Origin: Thalassotalea sediminis
Lineage (GTDB): Bacteria > Pseudomonadota > Gammaproteobacteria > Enterobacterales > Alteromonadaceae
Assembly: GCF_030295915.1 (NCBI RefSeq)
Contig: NZ_AP027361.1
Span: 744,001-808,000 of the forward strand
DNA: 64,000 bases
Direction: 5' to 3'
Positions 46,580 through 55,675 of the stretch are shown here, in pieces. The notes below the pieces were generated by a model. It was not told where the DNA came from, did not search any database, and saw only the letters and a list, made by a program, of their open reading frames with translations. Position numbers and translations under genes: made by a program. The first letter of the stretch is position 1. Each line of letters opens with the position of its first letter.

Positions 46580-47553
46580 TGAGCGTATCTGTTTTTGCAC
46601 CAGCTTCTATTGGTAATATGAGTGTTGGTTTCGATGTATTAGGGGTCGCTGTTAAGCCCGTTGATGGTAGCTTATTAGGTGATGTGGTAACAGTTGAGTC
46701 GAGCAGCACAGATAGTTTATCGGTTGTAGGAGCTTTTGCGAATAAGTTGCCGCAAGATCCTCGTGAAAATATTGTATGGGATTGCTTGCAGCTTTTTAAT
46801 CAAAATTTAAAAGATGCTGACATCGTACCTGTACCCGTTCATATCACACTGGATAAAAAAATGCCCGTTGGTAGTGGGCTTGGATCAAGTGCATGTTCTG
46901 TTGTTGCCGCTCTCGAGGCGTTAAATTGTTTTTATAAAGCACAATTTGATCAATGTTTTGAGCAAGAACATATGCTCAAATTAATGGGAATGATGGAAGC
47001 GCAAATTAGTGGTAGTCTTCATTATGATAACGTAGCACCATGCTATTACGGTGGTATGCAACTTATGGTGCCAGACGAAAGTGTAATTTGCCAAACACTA
47101 CCACAATTTGACGATTGTTATTATGTTATGGCTTATCCGGGCATTGAAGTCTCTACAAAGGCAGCTCGTGATGTGTTACCAGCGCATTACTCCCGCAAAG
47201 AGGTGATTACGTTTGGGCAAAACTTGGCAACTTTCGTAGATGCATGTCATCGTGGAAATAAGGCATTAGCATTTTCTGTTGTTAAAGACGTAGTTGCCGA
47301 ACCTTTTCGAAAACACTTATTACCAGGGTTTGAGCAGGCATGTGACTATTTAAATCAACAAGGTTGCTTAGCTGTAGGAATATCGGGCTCCGGCCCAACA
47401 TTGTTTTGTGTGACCGATGACATTTCCAAAGCCAATGCATATGCAAAATGGCTAAATGACAACTATTTACAGACATTAAGTACAGGGCAGAGTGACGGTT
47501 TCGTGCATGTATGCCGTGTCGACAATCAAGGTGCTTGCCAGATAAACGTTTAA
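46579..47553 (+). CDS. thrB: Homoserine kinase
   Basis: 324 residues, GHMP kinase family. N-terminal FAPASIGNMSVGFDVLG, ATP loop MPVGSGLGSSACSVVAALEA and C-terminal AVGISGSGPTLFCV are the three family motifs. It phosphorylates homoserine with ATP. The start ATG 46579 shares one base with the thrA stop (TAATG), as in E. coli; the longer frame inside thrA is rejected. Confidence 0.97.
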   Translation: MSVSVFAPASIGNMSVGFDVLGVAVKPVDGSLLGDVVTVESSSTDSLSVVGAFANKLPQDPRENIVWDCLQLFNQNLKDADIVPVPVHITLDKKMPVGSGLGSSACSVVAALEALNCFYKAQFDQCFEQEHMLKLMGMMEAQISGSLHYDNVAPCYYGGMQLMVPDESVICQTLPQFDDCYYVMAYPGIEVSTKAARDVLPAHYSRKEVITFGQNLATFVDACHRGNKALAFSVVKDVVAEPFRKHLLPGFEQACDYLNQQGCLAVGISGSGPTLFCVTDDISKANAYAKWLNDNYLQTLSTGQSDGFVHVCRVDNQGACQINV

Positions 47554-47589
47554 GCGGCATCAAAATAAAGTTTTAGTAGGACAATTATT

Positions 47590-48879
47590 GTGAATTTTTA
47601 TAACCTTAAAGAAAATGATGAACAGGTAAGTTTTGCAGGCGCAGTTAAACAAGGATTAGGTCGTAATCAAGGGCTATTTTTCCCAGAAAAAATACCGACA
47701 ATGGATAACATCGAACAATTACTCGCCTTGCCAATGATAGAGCGCAGCGTGCAAGTGTTATATCCATTTGTAAGTGGCGATTTATCAAAAGCTCAACTGA
47801 CAGAAATAGTGACAGATGCGTTTAACTTTCCTGCGCAAATTCAGCCGATCAGTGAAGATCGTGCAATATTAGAATTATTCCATGGTCCAACATTAGCATT
47901 TAAAGATTTTGGTGCGCGTTTTATGGCACGTTGTCTGCAAACATTTAACGAGGGTAAAAAGCTAACAATATTAACAGCGACTTCTGGTGATACAGGCGCT
48001 GCCGTTGCACACGCTTTTCATGGAATAGAGAACATTCGTGTTGTAATTTTATACCCGCAAGGCAAAATTAGTTTACTTCAAGAAAAAATGTTCACCACAC
48101 TTGGCGGAAATATAGAAACAATTGCCATTGATGGTGACTTTGACGATTGCCAAGCATTGGTTAAACAATCCTTTGATGATCAAGAACTTAAAGAAACCAT
48201 CGGTTTAAATTCTGCAAACTCTATCAATATTAGCCGTTTACTTGCACAGGTGTGTTATTACTTTGAAGCAGTAGCACAATTGTATCGCCAACAAGGCAAA
48301 GCTGCACTAAAAGACTTGGTGTTCTCCGTACCAAGCGGTAATTTTGGTAACTTGACTGCAGGCTTGCTTGCAAAGGCGATGGGACTACCTATTAAGCGTT
48401 TTGTCGCTGCAACTAATGCCAATGATACAGTACCTCGTTATTTAAAAACGGGAGAGTGGTCTCCAAACGATACTGTTGCAACAATGTCGAATGCTATGGA
48501 TGTGAGTAATCCTAATAACTGGCCACGTGTTGAGCACATGCTAAAATCGGGCATTGTTCCTCAGAACTGCGTTAGTTCGATTTCCATTGACGAAGAGCAA
48601 ACACAAATGACGATGCTGTCACTTTCTAAACTTGGGTATATTAGTGAGCCTCATGCCGCAGTTGCTTATAAAGCATTACAATATAGTGCTGAAGAGGGGG
48701 AGTTTGGTGTTTTCCTAGGGACTGCTCACCCAGCTAAATTTAAAGATGTTGTTGAAAGCATGCTAGGGCAGCCAATTGGACTACCAAAAGAGCTAGCTGA
48801 TTGCGCAACAGAAACGATATTGTCGAGCGAACAAAGTCGAGAGTTTTCGGTATTACGCGCTTATTTACTCTCAAAATAG
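47590..48879 (+). CDS. thrC: Threonine synthase
   Basis: 429 residues, PLP fold type II. MNFYNLKENDEQVSFAGAVK at the start, ELFHGPTLAFKDFGARFMA carrying the PLP lysine, TATSGDTGAAVAHAF and VPSGNFGNLTAGLLAKAMG. It converts phosphohomoserine to threonine. GTG start 36 bases after thrB, with AGGAC upstream. Last gene of thrLABC, followed by a strong terminator. Confidence 0.97.
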   Translation: MNFYNLKENDEQVSFAGAVKQGLGRNQGLFFPEKIPTMDNIEQLLALPMIERSVQVLYPFVSGDLSKAQLTEIVTDAFNFPAQIQPISEDRAILELFHGPTLAFKDFGARFMARCLQTFNEGKKLTILTATSGDTGAAVAHAFHGIENIRVVILYPQGKISLLQEKMFTTLGGNIETIAIDGDFDDCQALVKQSFDDQELKETIGLNSANSINISRLLAQVCYYFEAVAQLYRQQGKAALKDLVFSVPSGNFGNLTAGLLAKAMGLPIKRFVAATNANDTVPRYLKTGEWSPNDTVATMSNAMDVSNPNNWPRVEHMLKSGIVPQNCVSSISIDEEQTQMTMLSLSKLGYISEPHAAVAYKALQYSAEEGEFGVFLGTAHPAKFKDVVESMLGQPIGLPKELADCATETILSSEQSREFSVLRAYLLSK

Positions 48880-48901
48880 GTAAGAAATAGAAATATCGCC
48901 G

Positions 48902-48930
48902 AAAAAAACCAGTCTAGTGCTGGTTTTTTT
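48902..48930 (+). terminator. Terminator of the thr operon
   Basis: AAAAAAACCAG / CTGGTTTTTTT perfect stem with a 7-nt loop, 22 bases after the thrC stop. Confidence 0.88.
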
Positions 48931-49132
48931 TGGAACAAAAATTCATAAAACGGCTAATTTCAAAACGTTATTCTATCAATTGTATATAGCTGGTTTTGTT
49001 TAGTTTATAAATCCTTTATTTTTTATTTTTTTAAAACTATTTTGTCTATTGTGTCGGTTTGTTGGTTTTTAGTTGCCTATATGAGTCTTATTTGTAGAAT
49101 TAGATTTATTACTTAAACGGCGGCGATATGTT

Positions 49133-50656
49133 ATGTCTACAGAACAGTACTTTTCCCAATTTCGCAAAAACATTATTGGTCAACAGCTATCACATGAAAT
49201 TAACGGCCAAACTTTACCTATCGTTTACGCAGATTGGACTGCAAGTGGTCGACTCTATCAACCTATTGAAACGTTTATTACTGAAACTCTTGGCCCATAT
49301 GTAGCAAATACTCATACCGAAACAAATCTTACGGGTGGAGTAATGACGAATGTCTACCATGAAGCTCAGCTTGTGATTAAAAAACATGTTAATGCGTGCA
49401 AAAATGATGTTCTAATAACAGCAGAAGCTGGTATGACAGGGGTTATTAATAAGTTTCAACGTATCTTAAATTTGCGCATTCCGGAGCGTATGCAAGATCA
49501 AGTGCATTTTAATGACCAAGATAAACCTGTAGTTTTTATTACTCACATGGAACATCATTCTAACCAAACCTCGTGGTATGAATGTGATGTTACGTTAGAA
49601 ATTGTTCAACCTGATAGCAACGGATTGCCATCTCTGGAGCATCTTACACAGCTACTTAAGCAATATGGCGATCGTAAGCATAAGATAGGTTCATTTACTG
49701 CTTGCTCGAACGTAACTGGCATAAAAACCCCGTACTATCAGATGGCGGAGATAATGCATGATCATGGTGGTGTATGTTTCGTTGATTTTGCCTGTTCGGC
49801 ACCTTATGTCGATATTGATATGCATCCAGCTAACCCTAAGCAAGCATTAGATGCGATATATTTCTCACCTCACAAGTTTCTTGGTGGTCCTGGCAGTTCA
49901 GGTGTTTTACTGTTTAATAAAGCATTGTATAAAAATAAAGTGCCAGACCACCCAGGTGGTGGTACGGTAACATGGACAAATCCTTGGGGAGAGCATAGCT
50001 TTTTCGACGATATTGAAATGCGGGAAGACGGCGGAACACCCGGATTTTTACAATGTATTAAGACTGCGTTAGCTATTAAAGTGAAAGATGAAATGGGTGT
50101 TGCAAACATTACTGCACGTGAAAACTGGATCACCAACTATGTCATGGATACTTTAGCTCAGTTAGATAATGTAGAAATGTTAGAGTCTGCTATTAGAGAT
50201 CGGTTGGCGATAGTTTCTTTTTACGTTAAAGGTGCTCATTACAATTTAGTGGTTAGATTGTTGAATGATCGGTTTGGTGTACAAACACGCGGTGGTTGTT
50301 CTTGTGCCGGCACCTATGGTCACATTTTATTAAATGTAGACCACGATACATCTTCCAAGATTACTGATCAGATTGATTCGGGCGATTATGCTGAAAAGCC
50401 TGGTTGGATAAGGGCTTCTTTTCATCCTACGATGACAGATAAAGAAGTTAGCTATGTTGTTGACGCAATTAAGCAGGTTAGTGAAAACATTCAAACGTGG
50501 AGTAACGATTACCGTTTTAATCCAGCGTCTGGTGACTTTGAACACAAGAATTTAGCAGTTTCAACGCCATCGTTAGCGCATTTTAATGCCTTGCCGCAAC
50601 AAGCATTAGCAACTGAGCAGCGCTCATTGTTGTCACGGCTTTTTCAACGCGCTTAA
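49133..50656 (+). CDS. Class V aminotransferase, cysteine-desulfurase-like
   Basis: 507 residues. PLP lysine K248 in AIYFSPHKFLGGPG, PLP-ring aspartate D218 in VCFVDFACSAPYV, substrate-loop THMEHHSNQTSW, and RGGCSCAGTYGH with C389 and C391 where SufS-type desulfurases have RxGxxCA. It is about 100 residues longer than SufS or CsdA at its C-terminus. It may mobilise sulfur from cysteine or act on another amino acid. No suf, csd or moa gene is adjacent. Substrate unknown. Confidence 0.85.
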   Translation: MSTEQYFSQFRKNIIGQQLSHEINGQTLPIVYADWTASGRLYQPIETFITETLGPYVANTHTETNLTGGVMTNVYHEAQLVIKKHVNACKNDVLITAEAGMTGVINKFQRILNLRIPERMQDQVHFNDQDKPVVFITHMEHHSNQTSWYECDVTLEIVQPDSNGLPSLEHLTQLLKQYGDRKHKIGSFTACSNVTGIKTPYYQMAEIMHDHGGVCFVDFACSAPYVDIDMHPANPKQALDAIYFSPHKFLGGPGSSGVLLFNKALYKNKVPDHPGGGTVTWTNPWGEHSFFDDIEMREDGGTPGFLQCIKTALAIKVKDEMGVANITARENWITNYVMDTLAQLDNVEMLESAIRDRLAIVSFYVKGAHYNLVVRLLNDRFGVQTRGGCSCAGTYGHILLNVDHDTSSKITDQIDSGDYAEKPGWIRASFHPTMTDKEVSYVVDAIKQVSENIQTWSNDYRFNPASGDFEHKNLAVSTPSLAHFNALPQQALATEQRSLLSRLFQRA

Positions 50657-50663
50657 TTAGGGG

Positions 50664-50917
50664 CTGTTGATCTTTTGAGATTAAATTTTGTTCGAACTAA
50701 ACGCTTTTTGTTCAAGGCGTGAGCGATGTCGCATGGTTATTCCATGTAAATTGCGAACAACGATGAAGAAATAGCGTTTAGCTGAACCCAGAGGGCAGTG
50801 TTTTTTGTTATTTATACGTCGTTATTGCTTTTTCATGTGGAATAACCAAATATTAATCGCAATGCCTTGTCTAAATACCAATAAACTGCTGCAAAAAGAA
50901 ACGCGAAAGATCAACAG
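50664..50917. repeat. 254-bp structured element with 12-bp terminal inverted repeats (MITE/REP-like)
   Basis: CTGTTGATCTTT at 50664-50675 is matched by its exact reverse complement at 50906-50917. Nested inside are CTAAACGCT / AGCGTTTAG (50697-50705, 50773-50781) and GGTTATTCC / GGAATAACC (50735-50743, 50839-50847). No coding frame is convincing. This looks like a non-autonomous repeat of the kind scattered through Alteromonadales genomes; copy number cannot be seen here. Confidence 0.75.
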
Positions 50918-51486
50918 ACTCTAAAGGTAATCATCATTTCGGCTGCCGAACAGTGGCAGTCATGGTGACATATAGGGCACATGTACCCTTGTTTGCTTAG
51001 CGCATTCCATCTATCTGGGTGTTGCTTTACTAAGCTGCCACCACATTTAGTAAAATATTTAACCGCGCTATTACCTGGACTTTGCATCCATAGATGACTG
51101 ACACCGGCTTTCGCACCTTGTTGTTTAACGTTGTCGATGGAAAGCTCAAGTAATTTACTGCCTATCCCATAGCCGCGATAGTGCTCGTCGACAGTATTAC
51201 ATTTAAAGTAACAAACGGATTCGCTTGGTACCGACCATTTGTCGGGGGTGCACCATTGATCAATTTGCCATTGCTGAGCTGAAAATGTAATACGAAAGCC
51301 AACTAAGATTTCGCCATCATAGGCGACAAAGCTACTATTTATGTTGTTTTTTAATCCTTGCTTAAACCACCGTGACGCGCTTTCATTATCCATATAACCT
51401 TCACCATGAACGTGAGTGGCTAATCGGATGACTTGGGAAAAGTCGTCAGGTGTCATTTCGCGATAGTTAATAGTCTTTTTTTGCAT
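50911..51486 (-). CDS. GNAT-family acetyltransferase with a Cys-rich tail
   Basis: 191 residues. GNAT fold with the acetyl-CoA loop YRGYGIGSKLLE (R104-x-x-G-x-G) and a final AVKYFTKCGGS strand-helix. The tail MCPICHHDCHCSAAEM has Cys170, 173, 177 and 179 plus three His, a possible zinc knuckle not usual in GNATs. The last codon (Cys191) and the TGA stop lie inside the terminal repeat of the 254-bp element, so the original C-terminus may have been altered. Substrate unknown. Confidence 0.85.
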   Translation of the reverse strand: MQKKTINYREMTPDDFSQVIRLATHVHGEGYMDNESASRWFKQGLKNNINSSFVAYDGEILVGFRITFSAQQWQIDQWCTPDKWSVPSESVCYFKCNTVDEHYRGYGIGSKLLELSIDNVKQQGAKAGVSHLWMQSPGNSAVKYFTKCGGSLVKQHPDRWNALSKQGYMCPICHHDCHCSAAEMMITFRVC

Positions 51487-51567
51487 TTATGATTCATTAT
51501 TGCTTGAACTTAAGGTAAGTTTACCAAAGAAATATCACCATGACCTACCTTGAAAATAGTTAATATT

Positions 51568-52905
51568 ATGTATGATCCGTTATATCACCAATCTCCAGGC
51601 TGCGGCCAAGATTATCCAAACAGTTATTGGGCGCAGGTTTCTGGCTCATCGCCCAAGAATCTAGGTGCTTTACAAACTGATCTTGAGGTCGATGTTGCTA
51701 TTATCGGTGCGGGTTATACAGGTATGTCTTGCGCTTTGCATTTAGCTGAAGAACATGGCATTAAAGCGACTTTGCTCGAAGCAAATCAAAGCGCCTGGGG
51801 ATGCAGTGGCCGAAATGCGGGCTTTATTTTAAAAACATCAGGTAGGAAGTCGTTCAGTCAAATGGCGAACCAGTGGGGGGAGCAGGCAATGCGTGCTACC
51901 TATCAAGAAATGGCCGAAGGTGTTGAACGTGTAAAGGGGCTTATTGCTCGCGGTATTGATTGTGATATGCAGCCTGCAGGTTACCTAAAAGTAGCGCATA
52001 AACCGAACAAATTAAATGAATTAAGAGCTATTGCGCAATTGCAGAAAGATATGTTTGGATATGATATAGATGTGTTGTCAAAAGACGATGTTAGACAACA
52101 GTTTATGGACGATCGAAATGCCCATGGTGCTATTCGCTACACTGATGGATTTGGATTAAACCCCTTAAAGTTAGCCTGGGGATACCAAAACCTTGCAACG
52201 AGTGCTGGTGCTGATATTTATTGCAGTACACCGGTATTGCAAAGTCGGCAATCGTCAACGGGATTTGAATTGATCACTCCATCAGCTTTGGTTAAAGCGA
52301 AAAAAGTGGTACTTGCTACCAATGGCTATACACCACAAGGATTTATGCCTGCCGTTAATAATAGGTACCTACCTGTATTGTCTCAAATTATTGTAACTGA
52401 GCCTATGAGTGAGCAACAACTCTCGGACAGTGGTATTAAAACGAATCAGGTGGTCATGGATACAAGAGCGTTAAAATATTACTACCGTAAATTGCCTGAT
52501 AATCGCATCTTATTTGGTGGGCGAGGCGCTATATCAGGTAAGTCAGCTCAAGATCCTTATTATGCTAACCGATTGTTATCCGTATTAAAGTCTAGTTTTC
52601 CAGCGCTTGAATCATTAAATATTGCCTATGCATGGTCTGGTTGGATTTGTATGTCATTAGATGATATTCCACATATATATCAAAATGCTGAACAGAATTT
52701 GTTTTATAGCATGGGATATTGTGGTGCTGGTGTTTCTTTTTCTGCACAGGCGGGTAAAAGGCTGGCAGATAAAGTAGCTGGTGCTCAAGTACCTAATATT
52801 CCTTTATACACGTCGCCATTACCAACGTTTCCCTTTGCACCATTGCGTCGCGTTGGCCAATGGGGGTATTTTCAGTATGGAAAAATTAAAGATAAGTACT
52901 TTTAA
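51568..52905 (+). CDS. FAD-dependent oxidoreductase of the DAO family, PuuB-like
   Basis: About 445 residues. The dinucleotide site VDVAIIGAGYTGMSCALHLA lies near residue 28, GCSGRNAGFIL follows as in gamma-glutamylputrescine oxidases, and the C-terminus has YSMGYCGAGVSFSAQAGKRLA. Such enzymes oxidise amines or amino acids with oxygen. ATG 51568 is chosen over TTG 51550, but neither has a clear ribosome site. No other polyamine gene is near, so the substrate is open. Confidence 0.83.
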   Translation: MYDPLYHQSPGCGQDYPNSYWAQVSGSSPKNLGALQTDLEVDVAIIGAGYTGMSCALHLAEEHGIKATLLEANQSAWGCSGRNAGFILKTSGRKSFSQMANQWGEQAMRATYQEMAEGVERVKGLIARGIDCDMQPAGYLKVAHKPNKLNELRAIAQLQKDMFGYDIDVLSKDDVRQQFMDDRNAHGAIRYTDGFGLNPLKLAWGYQNLATSAGADIYCSTPVLQSRQSSTGFELITPSALVKAKKVVLATNGYTPQGFMPAVNNRYLPVLSQIIVTEPMSEQQLSDSGIKTNQVVMDTRALKYYYRKLPDNRILFGGRGAISGKSAQDPYYANRLLSVLKSSFPALESLNIAYAWSGWICMSLDDIPHIYQNAEQNLFYSMGYCGAGVSFSAQAGKRLADKVAGAQVPNIPLYTSPLPTFPFAPLRRVGQWGYFQYGKIKDKYF

Positions 52906-52920
52906 ATGTACTTATCTTTA
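52887..52920. terminator. Hairpin overlapping the oxidoreductase stop codon
   Basis: TAAAGATAAGTAC / GTACTTATCTTTA, a 13-bp perfect stem whose 8-nt loop contains the TAA stop. The left arm encodes the last residues (KDKYF). It separates two convergent genes and may protect both 3' ends. Confidence 0.7.
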
Positions 52921-52947
52921 GTCACTTTAGAATGTTCTGGCGTGCTA

Positions 52948-53907
52948 TCAGGGGGATGTTATTCGATTCGTTTCCTTGCCTTGTTTAAAGTCAGCAATAT
53001 TGACAGCGATTAAATTGAGTAAGCGTTGCTGTGCTTCTATGCTAGCCCACGCAATATGTGCCGTTATTTTCAGATTGTTAGGTTGATTTTTTAACAATGT
53101 ATTATCAATACTCGGAGGCTCATCTTGCAATACATCCAAGATTGCGCCGGCAATTTGATCTTGGGTGAGTGCAGTGAAAAGATCTTTTTCATTAATTATA
53201 CCGCCGCGTGCGGTATTTATAAGTAACGCACTAGGTTTCATCAATGCCAAGGTATCTTTATTTATCAAGTCTTGTGTTTCACTTGTGAGAGGACAATGTA
53301 AACTGACAATGTCAGCTTGTTTAAGTGCTGTTTCAAATGCCATTCTATTAGGCCTAATTGTCTCAGCGTTAGGGCGTTCAGCGATAATAACATGCATATC
53401 AAAAGCTTGAGCAATATTGGCAACTTTTTGCCCTAAGCAACCAAAGCCAATAATCGCTATTTTTTTACCTGCTAGTTCTTTACTACCGCATCCATGAACA
53501 CAAAAACTTTGGCTTTTTTGCCATAGCCCTTGTTCAACATTCTTTTGATGAGAAACGGGATGACTAAAGTAGTTAAGGAGTTGAGAAAACACATATTGAC
53601 TGACGGATGGTGCAGAATAGCCACTAACATTCGTGACCGCGATGCCGAGATTAATTGCCGCCGTCACATCTATATTATTAACGCCAGTGGCCGCTACACA
53701 AATGAGTTTGAGTTTTGGGAGTAACGTAAGTATTTCGCGAGTGAGCTTTACTTTGTTTGTGATCACAACATCTGCATCTTTACAGCGCGCTATAACATCA
53801 CTCTCATTGGTATAGTCGTATGAGGTTAATGCGGTAACTTGTTGGCTAATTGATGATGTTGATACTTCATCTACAAAGGTTTTTCGGTCTAAAAATACAC
53901 ATTTCAT
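52948..53907 (-). CDS. D-2-hydroxyacid dehydrogenase
   Basis: About 319 residues. Substrate domain with VAATGVNNIDVTAAINLGIA, NAD-binding motif IIGFGCLGQKVA, LHCPLTSETQDLINKDTL, the catalytic Arg in LLINTARGGIINE, Glu in DVLQDEPP and His in ITAHIAWAS. It reduces 2-oxoacids such as hydroxypyruvate or glyoxylate using NAD(P)H; which one cannot be said. ATG 53907 is favoured over GTG 53916. It follows nnrS with a 19-base gap on the same strand. Confidence 0.9.
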   Translation of the reverse strand: MKCVFLDRKTFVDEVSTSSISQQVTALTSYDYTNESDVIARCKDADVVITNKVKLTREILTLLPKLKLICVAATGVNNIDVTAAINLGIAVTNVSGYSAPSVSQYVFSQLLNYFSHPVSHQKNVEQGLWQKSQSFCVHGCGSKELAGKKIAIIGFGCLGQKVANIAQAFDMHVIIAERPNAETIRPNRMAFETALKQADIVSLHCPLTSETQDLINKDTLALMKPSALLINTARGGIINEKDLFTALTQDQIAGAILDVLQDEPPSIDNTLLKNQPNNLKITAHIAWASIEAQQRLLNLIAVNIADFKQGKETNRITSP

Positions 53908-53926
53908 AAAAGGCACTAAATGTTAA

Positions 53927-55132
53927 CTATCCAGGTCTACCGTCTGCGCGAGCGCTCGTTAAGTAGGGGATATATTGATATAAAAAAAGTAAAAAACTTG
54001 CACAGACGGTACCTGTTGCTATCCAGTAAAGTTCGGGTACTGCGCTTGGTATTATTATTGGCATTATTACCCGTGAAATTGCTGCAATAAACACTAAAAT
54101 AAAACTGGTTTTAATGATTGGCGTTACTTTCAAAGGCCGACCTGTATGGCCAAGAGATACACGTGAAATCATGGCTAAAATGACGCCACATATTCCTCCA
54201 ATGGTTAACAGGTGCCAAATATGATTTGCTGGAAAAAGTGCAAAGCTATAGGTAAGGCCTAGCAATACCAAAGCGAGCCAGATGCATAGAATCGATAGAT
54301 GTAATGACCAAAGTAAAGGAACGTGTATGGTAATCCATGGGCGCCAACGGGTTACGCGTATTGCTTGTAATATACCAGCAAAGATGAATAACCCTCCTAA
54401 TAAAGTGTAATTAATGGCGATGATCGGATCTACTAAGTAGCATATAAAAATGAAAAACAACATGCCGTTTGAAATAAGTTCTAACCAAGGAGTATTTTGT
54501 ACTTTTGTCGTTTTTGTCCCATTGGCGGTAAACATAGGTGTTACACGGCCAGCAATAATTGAAATTAATGTCGTGATCAACATTATGCCAGCGTATCCAG
54601 AATGCTGAATGGAAATATTACTATCAGGATAAAGTGCGATGTGCATTTGCACATTGATACCTGTAAACAGCAGCAAAATAGGCACAAAAAACAAATTGCG
54701 TTTTTGATTTACTGCTAAAAGGGGCTTTGCTAATAGGTAGGCGGTTACGGGTAAAAAACTTAGATCAATGATAGAGATGACGGCGTGTGGAATATATGTC
54801 GGCAGCAACAGTGCAAAGCGACCACCAAGCCATAACATTATGAGCAGCAGTAATATTTTACCATGTACGCTTCTTATGCCTGTCCATGTTTGAACTGCTG
54901 TTAGTAAAAAGCCGGCAATTATCGCAGCGGCGAAACCGAATATCATTTCATGGATATGCCACCAATATCCTTCGCCGAAAGGTTGCCAGTTTATTTTGCC
55001 ATGAAATAAAAGTCCCCATATGATGAGAGCGATAATTGCAAATGCAGGCCCTAATAAAAAGAAAGGACGAAAACCGAGCCTTAATATCGGCGGTAACTTT
55101 TCTTCTTGAGCTAAGTCTGTAATTTGCATCAT
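53927..55132 (-). CDS. nnrS: NnrS family membrane protein
   Basis: 401 residues with about twelve TM segments and the NnrS landmarks LRLGFRPFFLLGPAFA, YWWHIHEMIFGFAAAIIAGF and ISRVSLGHTGRPL. NnrS is a haem- and copper-containing membrane protein that relieves nitric-oxide stress, preventing formation of iron-NO complexes. No NO reductase, nitrite reductase or NO sensor gene is visible in the neighbourhood. It is the first gene of a pair with the hydroxyacid dehydrogenase. Confidence 0.92.
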   Translation of the reverse strand: MMQITDLAQEEKLPPILRLGFRPFFLLGPAFAIIALIIWGLLFHGKINWQPFGEGYWWHIHEMIFGFAAAIIAGFLLTAVQTWTGIRSVHGKILLLLIMLWLGGRFALLLPTYIPHAVISIIDLSFLPVTAYLLAKPLLAVNQKRNLFFVPILLLFTGINVQMHIALYPDSNISIQHSGYAGIMLITTLISIIAGRVTPMFTANGTKTTKVQNTPWLELISNGMLFFIFICYLVDPIIAINYTLLGGLFIFAGILQAIRVTRWRPWITIHVPLLWSLHLSILCIWLALVLLGLTYSFALFPANHIWHLLTIGGICGVILAMISRVSLGHTGRPLKVTPIIKTSFILVFIAAISRVIMPIIIPSAVPELYWIATGTVCASFLLFLYQYIPYLTSARADGRPG

Positions 55133-55194
55133 GTTATTTTCTACTATTTTTTAGCATTGCTGGCAGTAACTAAACTATCCATCAACAATGAAGG

Positions 55195-55449
55195 TTAACG
55201 CTTGGTATCTACTGGCTTTTCTAATTCATAGATGGCTTCACTGATGTGATCTACTTTGTTCGTTATGATTTGTTGAGCATCGTAAATACCCTGATTATAA
55301 AAGTAGCTTCCTAAATTATCACCGATGAAATCAAGCAGGAAATCGGCGTCAAACTGTTCAAGCTCAAAACAAAGCTCCTGTTCAAAATATCGTTGTAATT
55401 TATTAATAATTTGCTGTTTAACGTCTTGAGAAAAGGTAATATTGGCCAT
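55195..55449 (-). CDS. DUF2164 family protein
   Basis: 84 residues. The pattern ITFSQDVKQQIINKLQRYFE then LLDFIGDNLGSYFYNQGIYDA matches DUF2164, a small helical cytoplasmic family of unknown function. It is divergent from a small membrane-protein gene. Length is normal for the family. Confidence 0.85.
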   Translation of the reverse strand: MANITFSQDVKQQIINKLQRYFEQELCFELEQFDADFLLDFIGDNLGSYFYNQGIYDAQQIITNKVDHISEAIYELEKPVDTKR

Positions 55450-55513
55450 AGAAGAACACAGGATTATTTCGTTTTCTCTATATTACCCTATACTCAAATT
55501 AACCGTAATAATT

Positions 55514-55651
55514 ATGTTAAAGAATTTGTCGAAAAAAATGGCTAAATGGTGGCACACTGATTGTCAATTTTGTCGGCGTGCTCGTCTTATCATCATATGG
55601 TTGGTCGTTATGTTGCTTGCCGATGCATTTTGGTTTCATTTAATTTTTTAA
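55514..55651 (+). CDS. 45-aa membrane protein with a CxxC motif
   Basis: From ATG 55514 the product is MLKNLSKKMAKWWHTDCQFC followed by a basic RRAR and one TM (about 26-43, LIIIWLVVMLLADAFWF). A CxxC motif sits just before the membrane on the basic, probably cytoplasmic, side. The longer frame from 55442 overlaps the DUF2164 start and is rejected. Ribosome site is weak. It lies 24 bases before iscX. No family recognised. Confidence 0.55.
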   Translation: MLKNLSKKMAKWWHTDCQFCRRARLIIIWLVVMLLADAFWFHLIF

Positions 55652-55675
55652 GGCATATAGTCAAAAGGGGTGAAT

